A stretch of 64,000 nt of DNA. It comes from Pseudovibrio sp. Alg231-02. GTDB lineage: Bacteria; Pseudomonadota; Alphaproteobacteria; Rhizobiales; Stappiaceae. The position numbers and the translations under genes are program-made. The DNA lies in assembly GCF_900143565.1 (NCBI RefSeq), contig NZ_FREX01000003.1:372001-436000 (forward strand), written 5' to 3'. The notes below the pieces were generated by a model. That model did not search any database, had not been told where the DNA came from, and saw only the letters and a list, made by a program, of their open reading frames with translations. Below, piece after piece: positions 26,319 to 36,057 of this stretch. The stretch's first letter is position 1, and each line of letters begins with the position of its first letter.

Positions 26319-27635
26319 TTAGAGGCGCTGGGAGCCGGTTCCGAATTCCGGATAGGCTTCGACACCAATCTCCGCTTTGTCGAGGCCCATGGCTTCATCT
26401 TCTTCTGTGACACGCAGGCCGACCACAAGCTGGATTGCGTACCAGACAATGGTGGAGGCAACGAAGGTGAAGATACCGACGGCTGCAACGCCGATGAACT
26501 GGGTGACGTATGACGCGTCAGAGTTGGACAGTGGCACGATGAGAGTGCCCCAGATGCCAGCCAGCAGGTGAACCGGGATTGCGCCGACTACATCGTCGAT
26601 TTTCAGCTTGTCAAGCATTGGAACTGCGAAGACGACGATTGCCCCACCGACGCCGCCAATGATGACGGATTGAAGTACGCTTGGGGCCAGCGGTTCAGCG
26701 GTAATGGAAACAAGACCAGCCAATGCACCGTTCAGAGCCATGGTGACATCGACCTTCTTGTAGAGGGCCTGTGTCAGAGCAATTGCGGTAACCACGCCCC
26801 CCGCAGCAGCCATATTGGTGTTTGCGAAGATGCGGGAAATGTCTGTAACGTCACCAATGGTGCCCATTGCGAGCTGGGACGCGCCGTTGAAGCCAAACCA
26901 ACCGAGCCACAGAATGAAGGTGCCCAGAGTTGCCAGCGGCATGGAGGAGCCAGGCATTACGTAGACCTGACCGTTTTTACCGTACTTGCCTTTACGCGCG
27001 CCAAGGATGATTGCGCCAGAAAGAGCTGCCCAGCCACCAACGGAGTGGACGAGAGTGGAACCAGCAAAGTCAGCAAAGCCCATTTCTGAGAGCCAGCCTG
27101 CGCCCCACTGCCAGGAGCCGGTGATTGGATAAAGAACGCCTGTGAGAATGACAACGAAGATCAGGAAAGCCCAAAGCTTGATGCGCTCTGCCATGGTGCC
27201 GGACACGATGGAGGCTGTTGTGGCGCAAAAGACCATCTGGAAAAACCAGTCGGACGCCGTTGAGTAGCCGGTGTCCAGTGCGTCGCCGCCGACAGGATCA
27301 AACGAGTAGGGGCCAAAGGAGCCCATGAAGCCGCCATCAACGCCAGTGTACATGAGGTTGTAGCCGGTGATCCAGAACATCAGACCTGCGATGGAGTAGA
27401 GGGCGATGTTCTTGAGGCACTGCATGGAAACGTTCTTGGTGCGGACGAGACCAGCTTCCAGCATGGCGAAGCCTGCAGCCATCCACATCACCAGAAATCC
27501 GCCAATCAGGAAGAGCAGGGTGTTGAAGATGTAGGCGGTGTCGACAGCCAGAGCGTACTTTTCTTCTGCCATGACTGGACCTGCGGAAAGTGCCAGGAGT
27601 GAGCCTGCAGCAACAAGGGTGGAGGCGCGTTTCAT
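26319..27635 (-). CDS. amtB: Ammonium transporter AmtB
   Basis: An inner-membrane ammonium channel with 11 predicted spans after a cleavable signal peptide (RASTLVAAGSLLALSAGPVMA). Family motifs include GFAMLEAGLVRTKN, the twin-His pore residues in TLVHSVGGWAALSG and in IPVHLLAGIWGTL, and DDVVGAIPVH. The start at 27635 follows AAGGGG; the longer frame to 27737 overlaps glnK and is unlikely. It is encoded 22 bases after glnK, the usual pairing in which GlnK plugs the channel when nitrogen is plentiful. Confidence 0.96.
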   Translation of the reverse strand: MKRASTLVAAGSLLALSAGPVMAEEKYALAVDTAYIFNTLLFLIGGFLVMWMAAGFAMLEAGLVRTKNVSMQCLKNIALYSIAGLMFWITGYNLMYTGVDGGFMGSFGPYSFDPVGGDALDTGYSTASDWFFQMVFCATTASIVSGTMAERIKLWAFLIFVVILTGVLYPITGSWQWGAGWLSEMGFADFAGSTLVHSVGGWAALSGAIILGARKGKYGKNGQVYVMPGSSMPLATLGTFILWLGWFGFNGASQLAMGTIGDVTDISRIFANTNMAAAGGVVTAIALTQALYKKVDVTMALNGALAGLVSITAEPLAPSVLQSVIIGGVGGAIVVFAVPMLDKLKIDDVVGAIPVHLLAGIWGTLIVPLSNSDASYVTQFIGVAAVGIFTFVASTIVWYAIQLVVGLRVTEEDEAMGLDKAEIGVEAYPEFGTGSQRL

Positions 27636-27657
27636 ATTCTTTGTCCCCTTCATTTCA

Positions 27658-28161
<504 letters not shown>

Positions 28162-28283
28162 TTACGTAGATTCCGCGTGGGGAAGATGTTGGAATAATCT
28201 CGAAAATTCAGCGGCTTGTTTGAAATTAAATTTTCTTGAGGAGGGGCCGATCTTGCGGAGTTGCGCAGAATGTGGCTGTCACT

Positions 28284-28322
28284 AAAATAGGCAGAGCCAT
28301 AAATTGACTCTGCCTATTTTTT
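28284..28322. terminator. Hairpin with T run between glnK and the DUF924 gene
   Basis: AAAATAGGCAGAG pairs perfectly with CTCTGCCTATTTT around an 11-base loop. T runs lie on both strands, so it can end transcripts from either side, most likely that of the DUF924 gene on the minus strand. Confidence 0.7.
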
Positions 28323-28361
28323 GGTCATGCGTGATGTGTGGCTAATTTTTAGCCAAGATGC

Positions 28362-28934
28362 TTATGCTCTGAAACCTCCAGAGGCGAGGAACTTGGTCTC
28401 TTCTGGCGTTGAGGTTCGACCGAGCACTTCGTTGCGGTGAGGGAACCGGCCAAACCGGCGGATCACGTCCATATGGATCAGCGCATAATGGTAGGTGTCC
28501 TGATCGCCAAGGCCGCGGAACAAGTCCACGCTCAAATCCTGCATGTCCATCTCTTCTGAATGCTCAAATGGCAAGAAAAAGAACATGCGATAGCCCATAG
28601 GAAAGGCGGTATGGAAGTTCTTGTTCAATGATTCAAGAGCGACTTTTACAGCTTTGGGATCGGATGCAAATGCTTTTGAGGAGCCGCGGTAGATGTTGCG
28701 CGGGAATTGGTCGAGCAGCAAAAGGAGGGCCAAAGTGCCGTGAGGCGTCGCTGTCCAGGTGTCGTAATCTCCGCGATTGGCGGCTTCTACGTCGGCTTCA
28801 AAGTTCTCACGAATTTCCTGATCGAACGCTTCGCCGCCGTTGAACCATTTGGGGCCGCCTGCCGTCCACCAGAAGTCCAGAATCTCAAGCGCATTGCTGG
28901 TCTCTGTTTTTCCGTCCAGTTCCATCGTCGCCAT
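28362..28934 (-). CDS. DUF924 family protein
   Basis: 190 residues matching the DUF924 family of helical (TPR-like) proteins. LEILDFWWTAGGPKWFNGGEAFDQEIRENF at the N terminus, LLLLLDQFPRNIYRGSSKAFASDPKA, FFFLPFEHSEEMDMQ, and RFPHRNEVLGRTSTPEE near the C terminus are the diagnostic blocks. Function is unknown. A second ATG three codons on is equally possible. No operon partner. Confidence 0.92.
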   Translation of the reverse strand: MATMELDGKTETSNALEILDFWWTAGGPKWFNGGEAFDQEIRENFEADVEAANRGDYDTWTATPHGTLALLLLLDQFPRNIYRGSSKAFASDPKAVKVALESLNKNFHTAFPMGYRMFFFLPFEHSEEMDMQDLSVDLFRGLGDQDTYHYALIHMDVIRRFGRFPHRNEVLGRTSTPEETKFLASGGFRA

Positions 28935-29025
28935 GGTCTACTCCCCAATATTCACTTTACTGTTGCGCAAAGTTCCGTTAGCCCAGCATTAAACACAGTG
29001 CCACACTCGAGTACCTGGTGAAACA

Positions 29026-29253
29026 TTGGTGGAAGATTCAAATATTTTGGACCTGAGAGGTCTCAACTGCCCACTGCCGGTGATGAAGACGCGCAAGCAT
29101 CTTAAGCGTATGGCAAAAGGCGAGCAGCTTGTTGTGAAAGCTACTGATCCAATGTCTGCAATCGATATTCCACATATGTGCCAGCAAGACGGCCATGTGC
29201 TGATTGAGAATAAGATGGTAGGTGACGTGCGTCAGTTCAAGATTGAATGCTGA
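29026..29253 (+). CDS. TusA family sulfurtransferase
   Basis: 75 residues with the TusA/SirA signature LDLRGLNCPLPVMKTRK, whose Cys carries a persulfide. TusA passes sulfur for tRNA thiolation or other sulfur transfers. In organisms without the full Tus relay the family has varied roles, so the partner is unknown. The frame starts TTG then GTG (29029); either could initiate. Divergent from the DUF924 gene, convergent with phhB. Confidence 0.9.
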   Translation: MVEDSNILDLRGLNCPLPVMKTRKHLKRMAKGEQLVVKATDPMSAIDIPHMCQQDGHVLIENKMVGDVRQFKIEC

Positions 29254-29274
29254 TTGCACTCTTCCTGAAGATGA

Positions 29275-29568
29275 TTAAGCGTCGCAAAGTCGGTCCAGTT
29301 TGCGGGCAAGCTTGAAATCCAGCTCGGTTAGCCCACCTGCATCATGGGTGGTAAGTAACACATCCACTTTGTTGTAGGTGTTCGTCCATGTAGGATGGTG
29401 GTTCATCTTTTCTGCCAGAATTGCAGCGCTGGCCATGAAGCCAAATGCGCGTGCAAAGGACCGGAAGGTGAACGTGCGTTCTATCGCGTTGCCATCTTCA
29501 GACAAGGTCCAATGCGGTAATTCTGCGAGGGCAAATTCTTTTGCGGTAGAGGTCAACAGCTCGGGCAC
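29275..29568 (-). CDS. phhB: 4a-hydroxytetrahydrobiopterin dehydratase
   Basis: 97 residues of the pterin-4a-carbinolamine dehydratase family. The active-site region [32 protein letters not shown] carries the catalytic His pair and the later His. It dehydrates the pterin carbinolamine formed by aromatic amino acid hydroxylases. No phenylalanine hydroxylase gene is in the window, and the family also occurs in bacteria without one, so the partner is open. Confidence 0.92.
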   Translation of the reverse strand: MPELLTSTAKEFALAELPHWTLSEDGNAIERTFTFRSFARAFGFMASAAILAEKMNHHPTWTNTYNKVDVLLTTHDAGGLTELDFKLARKLDRLCDA

Positions 29569-29723
29569 AAGACCACCTTTGGTTTTGTTGCAAGGGGTGT
29601 CTTAGATTTAGTAGGTTTTTCTGACTCGCAAAATCCATGGATATTTGAGTAGATCAGCGCGAAAGTCTGGAGCAAAGATTTCGGCTGGGTTAAATATTCG
29701 GGCAGTCAGATTTGGAGGGAGCA

Positions 29724-30209
29724 GTGGTCTTGTTGCAGCGTCGTGTACTGTTTGTGTGTCTTGGCAATATTTGTCGTAGTCCGTTGGCAGAGGGTGTCTT
29801 CCGTCATCATGTCAAACAAGCTGGGCTGGAAGAGCAGATTTATGTGGACTCCGCGGGAACTGCGAACTGGCACAGTGGCAAAAAACCGGATATCCGCAGC
29901 ATCCAGACAGCGCAAAAGCATGGCGTTGATATTTCTAAACAAGAAGCGCGCCAGCTGGTTGATGAGGATTTCGAGAAGTTTCATTACATCATTGCGATGG
30001 ATGCCAGCAATCTAGCGAACATCCAGTCCAAAGCGCCGTATCTGCATACAGCAAATGTGCGCTTGCTGCTTCAGGATGAGCAGAAGGATGTGCCTGATCC
30101 GTATTACGGAGCGAATGAAGGCTTTGATGAGGTGTACGATCTGGTGAGCAATGGGACTTACAATCTGCTTCAGGAGATCCGCGAGGAGATGGAGCCGACC
30201 GAGATCTAG
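29724..30209 (+). CDS. Low molecular weight protein-tyrosine phosphatase
   Basis: 161 residues. The P-loop VCLGNICRSPLAEGVF (C-x5-R-S) near the N terminus and VPDPYYGANEGFDEVYDLV with the catalytic Asp identify the LMW-PTP family. GTG at 29724 is the likely start, five bases after GGAGGGA; TTG at 29712 would include that site. Bacterial members act on tyrosine kinases of polysaccharide synthesis or on arginine phosphate, and the target here is unknown. A terminator follows. Confidence 0.93.
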   Translation: MVLLQRRVLFVCLGNICRSPLAEGVFRHHVKQAGLEEQIYVDSAGTANWHSGKKPDIRSIQTAQKHGVDISKQEARQLVDEDFEKFHYIIAMDASNLANIQSKAPYLHTANVRLLLQDEQKDVPDPYYGANEGFDEVYDLVSNGTYNLLQEIREEMEPTEI

Positions 30210-30230
30210 GCTCTTTGCAGGATATTGAAG

Positions 30231-30263
30231 AAAAGCTCCGCAGTTGGTTGCGGAGCTTTTTTT
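30231..30263 (+). terminator. Rho-independent terminator of the phosphatase gene
   Basis: AAAAGCTCCGC pairs with GCGGAGCTTTT around an 8-base loop and continues into TTTTTTT. It can also serve the convergent PAP2 gene. Confidence 0.88.
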
Positions 30264-30277
30264 GCTTTTCGGACTGA

Positions 30278-31117
30278 CTATTTGAATTTGCGCAGGAAGC
30301 TTTTGCTGCTTTGTGCGCACCAGCAGGCAGTGCGGCCAAGTTTGGCACGCAGCCAGTTGCCACCTTTGGTGAAGGAGGTGTCCAGGTTAGTTGGCTGGGC
30401 CCATGTTGGCGTGCGCTGGTACAGGTAGTGATAGACGCCCACAACTACGAGCATGGTGATGCCCCAGGAGAGCAGGGTGTCTGAAAAGAAGTGCCCGCCG
30501 AAAGCCACACGGTTGGCGGATAGGAAAAAGACCAATGCCCCGATGGCTGTTGCCAGAGGAATACGCCAGGCTTTGGGGGCGATAAAGACCAGCACGAACA
30601 ACCAGATGGATGCTGATGCTTCACCGGATACAAACGAGCAGTTACTATCACAATGGTTAGTAGGTTGCCACACGCCGATGAATGGCAGGTCTCCGCCGAA
30701 GATTTCCGTTTCGCGCGGGCGTGGGCGGCCCCACAGGTTCTTAAAGAATGCGTTGACGACGAGGCCCGGTCCGAGAATGAGCGTGGATACGACAAAGATC
30801 GGGTGGCGGAGGTCCATCAGCGCTTTTAGCTTTGGAAATGCGAGCTTGAAGAGCATCACAAACAAGGACAGGCCTGCGACCCACTGGAAGATATAGACGC
30901 CGAAGTATCGCAGACCGCGCCAAAACGGGTCTTTTGAAACAGGGAAACTGCCTTCACCGTCATAAAAGAAGGTGGAGGCCCAGATATCCAGTCTCGGGAA
31001 AAACAAGAAGATTGCTGAGACGACAAGGATATATGTCAGGATTGCCGTGAACGGGCGTTCACCGCAGAAACTAATGATTTTATTTAGGATTGAAGTCTTC
31101 GAACCGTCTTTTGCCAC
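30278..31117 (-). CDS. PAP2 family membrane phosphatase
   Basis: 279 residues with about six membrane spans. The three phosphatidic acid phosphatase motifs are KNLWGRPRP, CSFVSGEAS (His of the usual SGH replaced by Glu) and RVAFGGHFFSD. The enzyme should dephosphorylate lipid phosphates such as undecaprenyl pyrophosphate, phosphatidate or lipid A. The SGE variant of motif 2 occurs in some lipid A phosphatase-like members. The C-terminal tail (about 45 residues) is basic and Cys-containing. Confidence 0.88.
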   Translation of the reverse strand: MAKDGSKTSILNKIISFCGERPFTAILTYILVVSAIFLFFPRLDIWASTFFYDGEGSFPVSKDPFWRGLRYFGVYIFQWVAGLSLFVMLFKLAFPKLKALMDLRHPIFVVSTLILGPGLVVNAFFKNLWGRPRPRETEIFGGDLPFIGVWQPTNHCDSNCSFVSGEASASIWLFVLVFIAPKAWRIPLATAIGALVFFLSANRVAFGGHFFSDTLLSWGITMLVVVGVYHYLYQRTPTWAQPTNLDTSFTKGGNWLRAKLGRTACWCAQSSKSFLRKFK

Positions 31118-31327
31118 GGGAATTCCTGAGTTCGTTCTTTTGGGTTACAAGGCGGTATACTTGTTTTCGAAGGTTGCGCCAATGTGCTGCCTTGAAATTC
31201 CATTGGTGCTCAGCAAGATTACGTCTCGCAGTGCCAAACCCCATATAGGGGCCTGCGAGATAAATTCAAATTGTTTCCATTGCCGTAGGTTGGGTCTTAC
31301 CGGTCTATTGGATCAGAAAGAGAATAA

Positions 31328-31930
31328 ATGCCTCGGCTCGCGTTTTATTATGAATTTGCCAGCCCATACTCCTACCTGACCGCAGCACGTATTGAACAGC
31401 TTGCGAAAGACAGGGGCATCGATATTGATTGGCGGCCCTTTCTGTTGGGGCCGATCTTCCGGCGTCAGGGGATAAAGAGCTCTCCATTTTTAGAGAACCC
31501 GAAGAAGGGGGCTTATATGTGGCGGGATGTTGCACGTACCGCTGCGAACCTCGGGTTGCCCTGGAAGAAGCCACAGATCTTTCCACAGCACAGCCTGCTT
31601 GCCTCTCGTATTGCTTTTGCGGGACGTAAGGAGCCGTGGATCGGTGCGTTTACCCGCGCTGTGTTTCACATGGCTTTTGTGCTGGATGAAGATATCTCCA
31701 AGCCAGAGCTAATGATTGCCTTGTTGCGTGAACTGGATCTGGATGCAGATAAGGTCATGCGGCAGGCTGAAACCACTGAGGTCAAGATTGGCTTGCGGGC
31801 AGCGGTTGCGGAGGCGGAAGCGCTGGGTGTGTTTGGAGCACCAAGCATGATCACCGAAAAGGGCGATCTTTACTGGGGCAACGACCGCCTTGATGAGGCG
31901 TTGGATGCCTCCTTTGTGCGGATTGGTTAG
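31328..31930 (+). CDS. 2-hydroxychromene-2-carboxylate isomerase family protein
   Basis: 200 residues of the DsbA-like / GST-kappa fold. FYYEFASPYSYLTAARIEQLA has Ser at the position that contacts glutathione, and GVFGAPSMITEKGDLYWGNDRLDEAL is the cis-Pro and C-terminal family block. HCCA isomerase acts in naphthalene degradation, but no such pathway is present here, so it is probably a glutathione-dependent enzyme of other function. ATG follows AAAGAGAA. It overlaps the convergent kinase gene by 4 bases. Confidence 0.88.
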   Translation: MPRLAFYYEFASPYSYLTAARIEQLAKDRGIDIDWRPFLLGPIFRRQGIKSSPFLENPKKGAYMWRDVARTAANLGLPWKKPQIFPQHSLLASRIAFAGRKEPWIGAFTRAVFHMAFVLDEDISKPELMIALLRELDLDADKVMRQAETTEVKIGLRAAVAEAEALGVFGAPSMITEKGDLYWGNDRLDEALDASFVRIG

Positions 31931-33054
31931 CTTGCCGTCTGAAGCGTACTTTCCAGAAGGCTATAGAGTGCGGATGGATTGATTGGCTTTTCCAGAATCT
32001 GCGTGAAGCCTTGTTTGAAGAGTGCCGGGCGGTCTTCTGGGGCGATGCTTGCTGTGATCGCGAAGCAAGCTTTATCTTTGATATGTCCGTTTGCCTGCAT
32101 CTGAGTGAGAGTTTCCGAGCCGCTCATTTCCGGCATGTTCAAATCCAGAAAGATCAGATCGGACGGTGCTTCTGACTGCACTGCCAGCGCTTGCTTTCCG
32201 CTGTTTGCGATGCGCACTGTCAGGCCAAATGATGAGAAGATTGCTGCCAGCAGTTCCCGGTTTGGCTCATTGTCGTCAACCACCAGCACAGAACCAGAAA
32301 GCTTGGAGCGCGTCATATTTGGGACTGGAGTTGAAAGCTGTTGTGTCTGCTCGATCTCTTGGATTGGCAAAACGAGCTCAAAACAAGCTGCATGCCCGGT
32401 GTTGGTGACGAGCCTCAGGTCTCCCTGATGGTCGCAGGCAAGGTGCCGTGCACTCCAGAGCCCGAGGCCGTGGCCGTCGGACTTACGTTTTGGCGTTGGG
32501 GCGGCGTCCAGATGTGAGGCTTGCTCTGGTGTCAGGCCTGGGCCAGCATCCTTGAGCGTTACCACGATGTTGGGTTGATGGTTTGAGAACTTGATATGTG
32601 CGCTTAGCGTGATGGTGCCCGTATTGCTGTACAAAATAGCATTATCAACCAGGACTGCGAGAATGCGCTGCAGCTCATCTGACTGGGTTTGGTAGGCTGA
32701 CATGGCTTCTCGTGACCAGCGGTGGGTGAGGGTGTGACCAGAGCTTGCTGCCTGTGGTGAAAACAAATCTGCAATGTAGGTGAGCTGATCCAAAAGTGAT
32801 TTTGCTTGAGGCCCTGCCTTGCTTGTTGCATGGCTATGATGCTCAGCCTGTGTGTTTGCACCCAGGATCGCACCAGTCAGCTCCTCAAGCGAATTGATGG
32901 CTGTTTGCAGAGTGTTCAGGTGATGTTGCTGCTGATCGCTGAGTGGTTCCTGTGCGATCAGGTCAGAAGCCGTTTTCATGGCAGACAGCGGTGTCTTCAG
33001 GTCGTGCACCAGCCTTGCAACATCCTGCTTTGGAGCCGGTTTTGGCGCAGGCAT
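31927..33054 (-). CDS. Soluble hybrid histidine kinase / response regulator
   Basis: 375 residues with no sensor or membrane part. The HisKA helix starts almost at the N terminus (VHDLKTPLSAMKTA, phospho-acceptor His17). The ATPase domain has DNAILYS (N box), DAGPGLT (G1) and GHGLGLWSARHL (G2). A receiver domain follows from about residue 255, with VLVVDDNEPNR, the acceptor Asp in FLDLNMPEMSG and the Lys of LEKPINP. Input must come from a partner protein. It could feed a phosphorelay such as ChpT/CckA type, but this is open. Confidence 0.9.
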   Translation of the reverse strand: MPAPKPAPKQDVARLVHDLKTPLSAMKTASDLIAQEPLSDQQQHHLNTLQTAINSLEELTGAILGANTQAEHHSHATSKAGPQAKSLLDQLTYIADLFSPQAASSGHTLTHRWSREAMSAYQTQSDELQRILAVLVDNAILYSNTGTITLSAHIKFSNHQPNIVVTLKDAGPGLTPEQASHLDAAPTPKRKSDGHGLGLWSARHLACDHQGDLRLVTNTGHAACFELVLPIQEIEQTQQLSTPVPNMTRSKLSGSVLVVDDNEPNRELLAAIFSSFGLTVRIANSGKQALAVQSEAPSDLIFLDLNMPEMSGSETLTQMQANGHIKDKACFAITASIAPEDRPALFKQGFTQILEKPINPSALYSLLESTLQTAS

Positions 33055-33218
33055 GAGATAACTCCTTGATCAATCCTCGAAGAAGAGCCTAAAACACTGG
33101 CAGAAAAAGTTCGCCCAGTTCTGGCAAGGATCCACCGAGATTTTGTTTTTTGCTGCTGCAAGCGCGTATGCTTGCGCTCTGGGAGAGTGCTGTACGGTGG
33201 AAAGAGAGCGGACACGGA

Positions 33219-34181
33219 ATGCTGTTTAGTACGCTGCAAGTGGTGTTTCCCATTTTTGCGACAGTGGGTGTGGGCTATGGGTTTGGTTACGCCGGACTGC
33301 TGAGCAAGCAGGTTGGCGACAACCTCAGCACCTTCTGTATCACCGTGCTTATTCCGGTTCTGATCTTCCGTACTCTGGCGACATCTGATCTTGCCGGGCT
33401 GAGCCCATGGGCGCTGTGGGGCACCTACTACACAGCATTGGCAACCAGTGCTGTGCTGGGCGGCTATATGGTGCGCAAGGTGTTCGGACGGGAAGCAAGG
33501 GCTGCCTGTATCGGTGGTTTCTCGGCGGCGTTCTCCAACATGTCGTTGGTCGGTATCCCAGTAATCACCTCAGCATTTGGACAAGAGGCGTTGGTTCCTA
33601 TCTCGCTGATCATCTCCGTGCATGCACCGTCCGTAACACTGGTGTTTGTGTTGGCGATGGAGCGGGCGGTCGTGGTGGACGGCTATCAGGAAGCACGGCC
33701 TTTCAAAGACGTTATGCATTCGCTGTTCACCACGCTGATCAAGAGCCCGCTGGTCATCGCGATTTTGCTGGGTGTGGGCTGGAACTTCTCGGGCTACGAG
33801 TTGCCTGTGTTGCTGGATGGTGTGCTGCATCCTCTGGCAAAAGCTGCCAGCCCCGTTGCGCTATTCTCTGTTGGTATGACGCTGCTCAACTATGGTGTGC
33901 GTGGAAACATTGCCATTGGCAGCGTGTTGAGTTTACTCAAGATTGTGCTGATGCCAGCGCTGGTGCTGGCTCTGGGTGCTTATGTCTTTCCGCTCTCGCC
34001 GCTTTGGGTGGCGGTGGCGACACTGGCGGCGGCCTGCCCAACCGGTGTTGTGGCCTACCTTTATGCCAGCCAGTTTGGAACCGGGCATGCCATGAGTGCG
34101 AACTCCATCAGCCTGACGACCATTTTCTCAATAATCACAATGAGCTTCTGGCTTTGGATCTTAAACTTTCTGGGCTACTAA
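33219..34181 (+). CDS. AEC family transporter
   Basis: About 320 residues with ten hydrophobic spans. MLFSTLQVVFPIFATVGVGYGFGYAGLL is the N terminus expected of auxin-efflux-carrier family proteins; the frame extends to 33150 without family likeness. Conserved FCITVLIPVLIFRTL, FSAAFSNMSLVGIPV and LAAACPTGVVAYLYASQFG follow. AEC members move small carboxylates or amino-acid derivatives. A paralogue (about half identical) starts 30 bases after its stop, so the two may form a tandem duplication. Confidence 0.88.
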   Translation: MLFSTLQVVFPIFATVGVGYGFGYAGLLSKQVGDNLSTFCITVLIPVLIFRTLATSDLAGLSPWALWGTYYTALATSAVLGGYMVRKVFGREARAACIGGFSAAFSNMSLVGIPVITSAFGQEALVPISLIISVHAPSVTLVFVLAMERAVVVDGYQEARPFKDVMHSLFTTLIKSPLVIAILLGVGWNFSGYELPVLLDGVLHPLAKAASPVALFSVGMTLLNYGVRGNIAIGSVLSLLKIVLMPALVLALGAYVFPLSPLWVAVATLAAACPTGVVAYLYASQFGTGHAMSANSISLTTIFSIITMSFWLWILNFLGY

Positions 34182-34211
34182 GAAGGCCTTGCACCCTCTT
34201 TCGAGTTTCCC

Positions 34212-35174
34212 ATGATTGTTCAGGTCTTTTTCGTCGTCTTCCCGATCTTCGCTCTTGTTGGTATCGGCTATCTTGTTGCTAATGTTGGATATCTGGATCG
34301 CAGTCTTGGCGATATTCTGAGCAAGTTCTGCGTGAACCTTCTCATCCCTATCCTGTTGTTCCGTAGCCTTGGTTCCGCTGACCTGGATGGCATTTCGCCT
34401 TGGGGGTATTGGGCGACTTACTACGGTTCCATGATTGTAGTTGCTTTTCTGGGTGGCTTGCTTGTCCGTATTGGGTTTAAGCGTGAAGCACGTGCAGCTG
34501 TGATTGCCGGGCTGACGGCGTCTTTCTCCAACACCGTGTTGGTTGGTATTCCATTGATAGATGCGGTTTATGGAGCTGAGGGAACGCTTTTGATTTCGCT
34601 TCTCATTGTGTTCCACGCACCGCTAACCGCGCTGACGTCTTCTGTGTTGATGGAGCGTGCGGTGGTGATTGATGGTCATAAGGCGCCACGCTCCAAGAAA
34701 GAGCTTCTGATTGCAGTTGGCAAAGGCTTGTTGGCGAACCCGATCCTGTATGGTGTTGTGGGTGGGCTGCTCTGGAATGTATCAGGTTTGGAAATTCCAA
34801 AGTTGGCTGATGACGTTCTGGCTCCACTGGCGAAAGCTGCCTCACCTGTGGCGCTGGTCGCAGTGGGGATGAGCATGGTGAACTACGGTATTCGAGGTAA
34901 TCTGGCGATTGGTAGCGTGCTGGCGATCATCAAGTCGATCCTAATGCCGTTTGTTGTGTTTGTTGTTGCTGCACACGTGGTGGGCCTACCGTCTGTCTGG
35001 GTGGGTGTGGCAACGCTGATCGCAGCGTGCCCGACAGGCGTGTTCTCCTTTATCATGGCCAACCAGTTCGGCACCGGTCATGCCATGTCCACCAACGGCA
35101 TCGCAATCACCACAGGCATATCGGTCTTCACCGTAAGCTTCTGGCTTTGGTTCATTCAGGTACAGGGGTATTGA
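34212..35174 (+). CDS. AEC family transporter, tandem paralogue
   Basis: 320 residues, the same ten-span layout as the preceding gene, with FCVNLLIPILLFRSL, LTASFSNTVLVGIPLI and LIAACPTGVFSFIMANQFGTGHAMS in parallel positions. Probably arose by duplication and has diverged in the loops. The substrate is unknown; malonate, malate and aromatic acids are seen in the family. It ends 1 base before the convergent gluQ stop. Confidence 0.88.
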   Translation: MIVQVFFVVFPIFALVGIGYLVANVGYLDRSLGDILSKFCVNLLIPILLFRSLGSADLDGISPWGYWATYYGSMIVVAFLGGLLVRIGFKREARAAVIAGLTASFSNTVLVGIPLIDAVYGAEGTLLISLLIVFHAPLTALTSSVLMERAVVIDGHKAPRSKKELLIAVGKGLLANPILYGVVGGLLWNVSGLEIPKLADDVLAPLAKAASPVALVAVGMSMVNYGIRGNLAIGSVLAIIKSILMPFVVFVVAAHVVGLPSVWVGVATLIAACPTGVFSFIMANQFGTGHAMSTNGIAITTGISVFTVSFWLWFIQVQGY

Positions 35175-35175
35175 G

Positions 35176-36033
35176 CTACAGACCCAACCTCTCTCTGATT
35201 TGTTCAGGAGTGACACCGCTTGCCATTAGTTCGCGGAGGGAGGTGTCCTTGGCGGATTTGGCGAGTTTGCGGCCTGTTTTGTCGAGAATGAGGTCGTGAT
35301 GTTCGTAGTGCGGCTCTGGCACGTCCAGAAGAGTTTGCAGCAGGCGGTGGACGCTGGTGGCGTGGTAGAGGTCTTTGCCGCGCAGAATGTGGGTGATGCC
35401 TTGTAGTGCATCATCTACGACTACTGAGAGGTGGTAGCTGGTTGGGGTGTCTTTGCGGGCAAGGACGACATCGCCCCAGGCTGCCGGGGCGGCTTGAATT
35501 TCTCCGTGATGTGCTTCGTTCCAAGAGAGAGATGTACCCGCTAGCTCAATGGCTTTGGCCATGTTGAGGCGCAGGGCATAGGGCACATCGGAGTTCTGAA
35601 GGGCTTTTTGTTCTTGTTCAGAGAGAACGCTGTTGTCTCCGGGGTAAAGTGGGGCGCCGTCAGGGTCTCGTGGCCATGGCGTGTCCGATGTATCCTGCTC
35701 CGCGACGAAGCGTTTGATCTGGGCGCGGGTGAGGTAGGCTTTGTAGACAAGACCCATTGCTTCCAGCTGTGCAAGTGCCTTGGCGTACTCGCTGAAATGC
35801 TCTGACTGTTTGCGAACTGGAGTTTCCCAGTGCAGGCCCAGCCATTTCAGGTCTTCCAGCATATCTTCTTGCAGTTGTGGGGTGCAGCGGACTGTGTCGA
35901 TATCTTCGATGCGCAGCAGGAACCTACCGCTGTTTTGCTTTGCAGCTGCATCGTTGAGGATGGCCGAATAGGCATGGCCAAGATGGAGGTGGCCGTTGGG
36001 TGAAGGGGCAAAGCGATAGACAGGCGAGTTCAT
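35176..36033 (-). CDS. gluQ: Glutamyl-Q tRNA(Asp) synthetase
   Basis: 285 residues: a glutamyl-tRNA synthetase catalytic domain without the anticodon-binding part. RFAPSPNGHLHLGHAYSA carries the HIGH motif, LRIEDIDTVR the amino-acid site, and LDKTGRKLAKSAKD the KMSKS equivalent. It charges glutamate onto the queuosine of tRNA-Asp. Length and truncation agree with YadB/GluQ. Confidence 0.95.
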   Translation of the reverse strand: MNSPVYRFAPSPNGHLHLGHAYSAILNDAAAKQNSGRFLLRIEDIDTVRCTPQLQEDMLEDLKWLGLHWETPVRKQSEHFSEYAKALAQLEAMGLVYKAYLTRAQIKRFVAEQDTSDTPWPRDPDGAPLYPGDNSVLSEQEQKALQNSDVPYALRLNMAKAIELAGTSLSWNEAHHGEIQAAPAAWGDVVLARKDTPTSYHLSVVVDDALQGITHILRGKDLYHATSVHRLLQTLLDVPEPHYEHHDLILDKTGRKLAKSAKDTSLRELMASGVTPEQIRERLGL

Positions 36034-36057
36034 TTGCGAAATGGTTCTACTTGGAAT

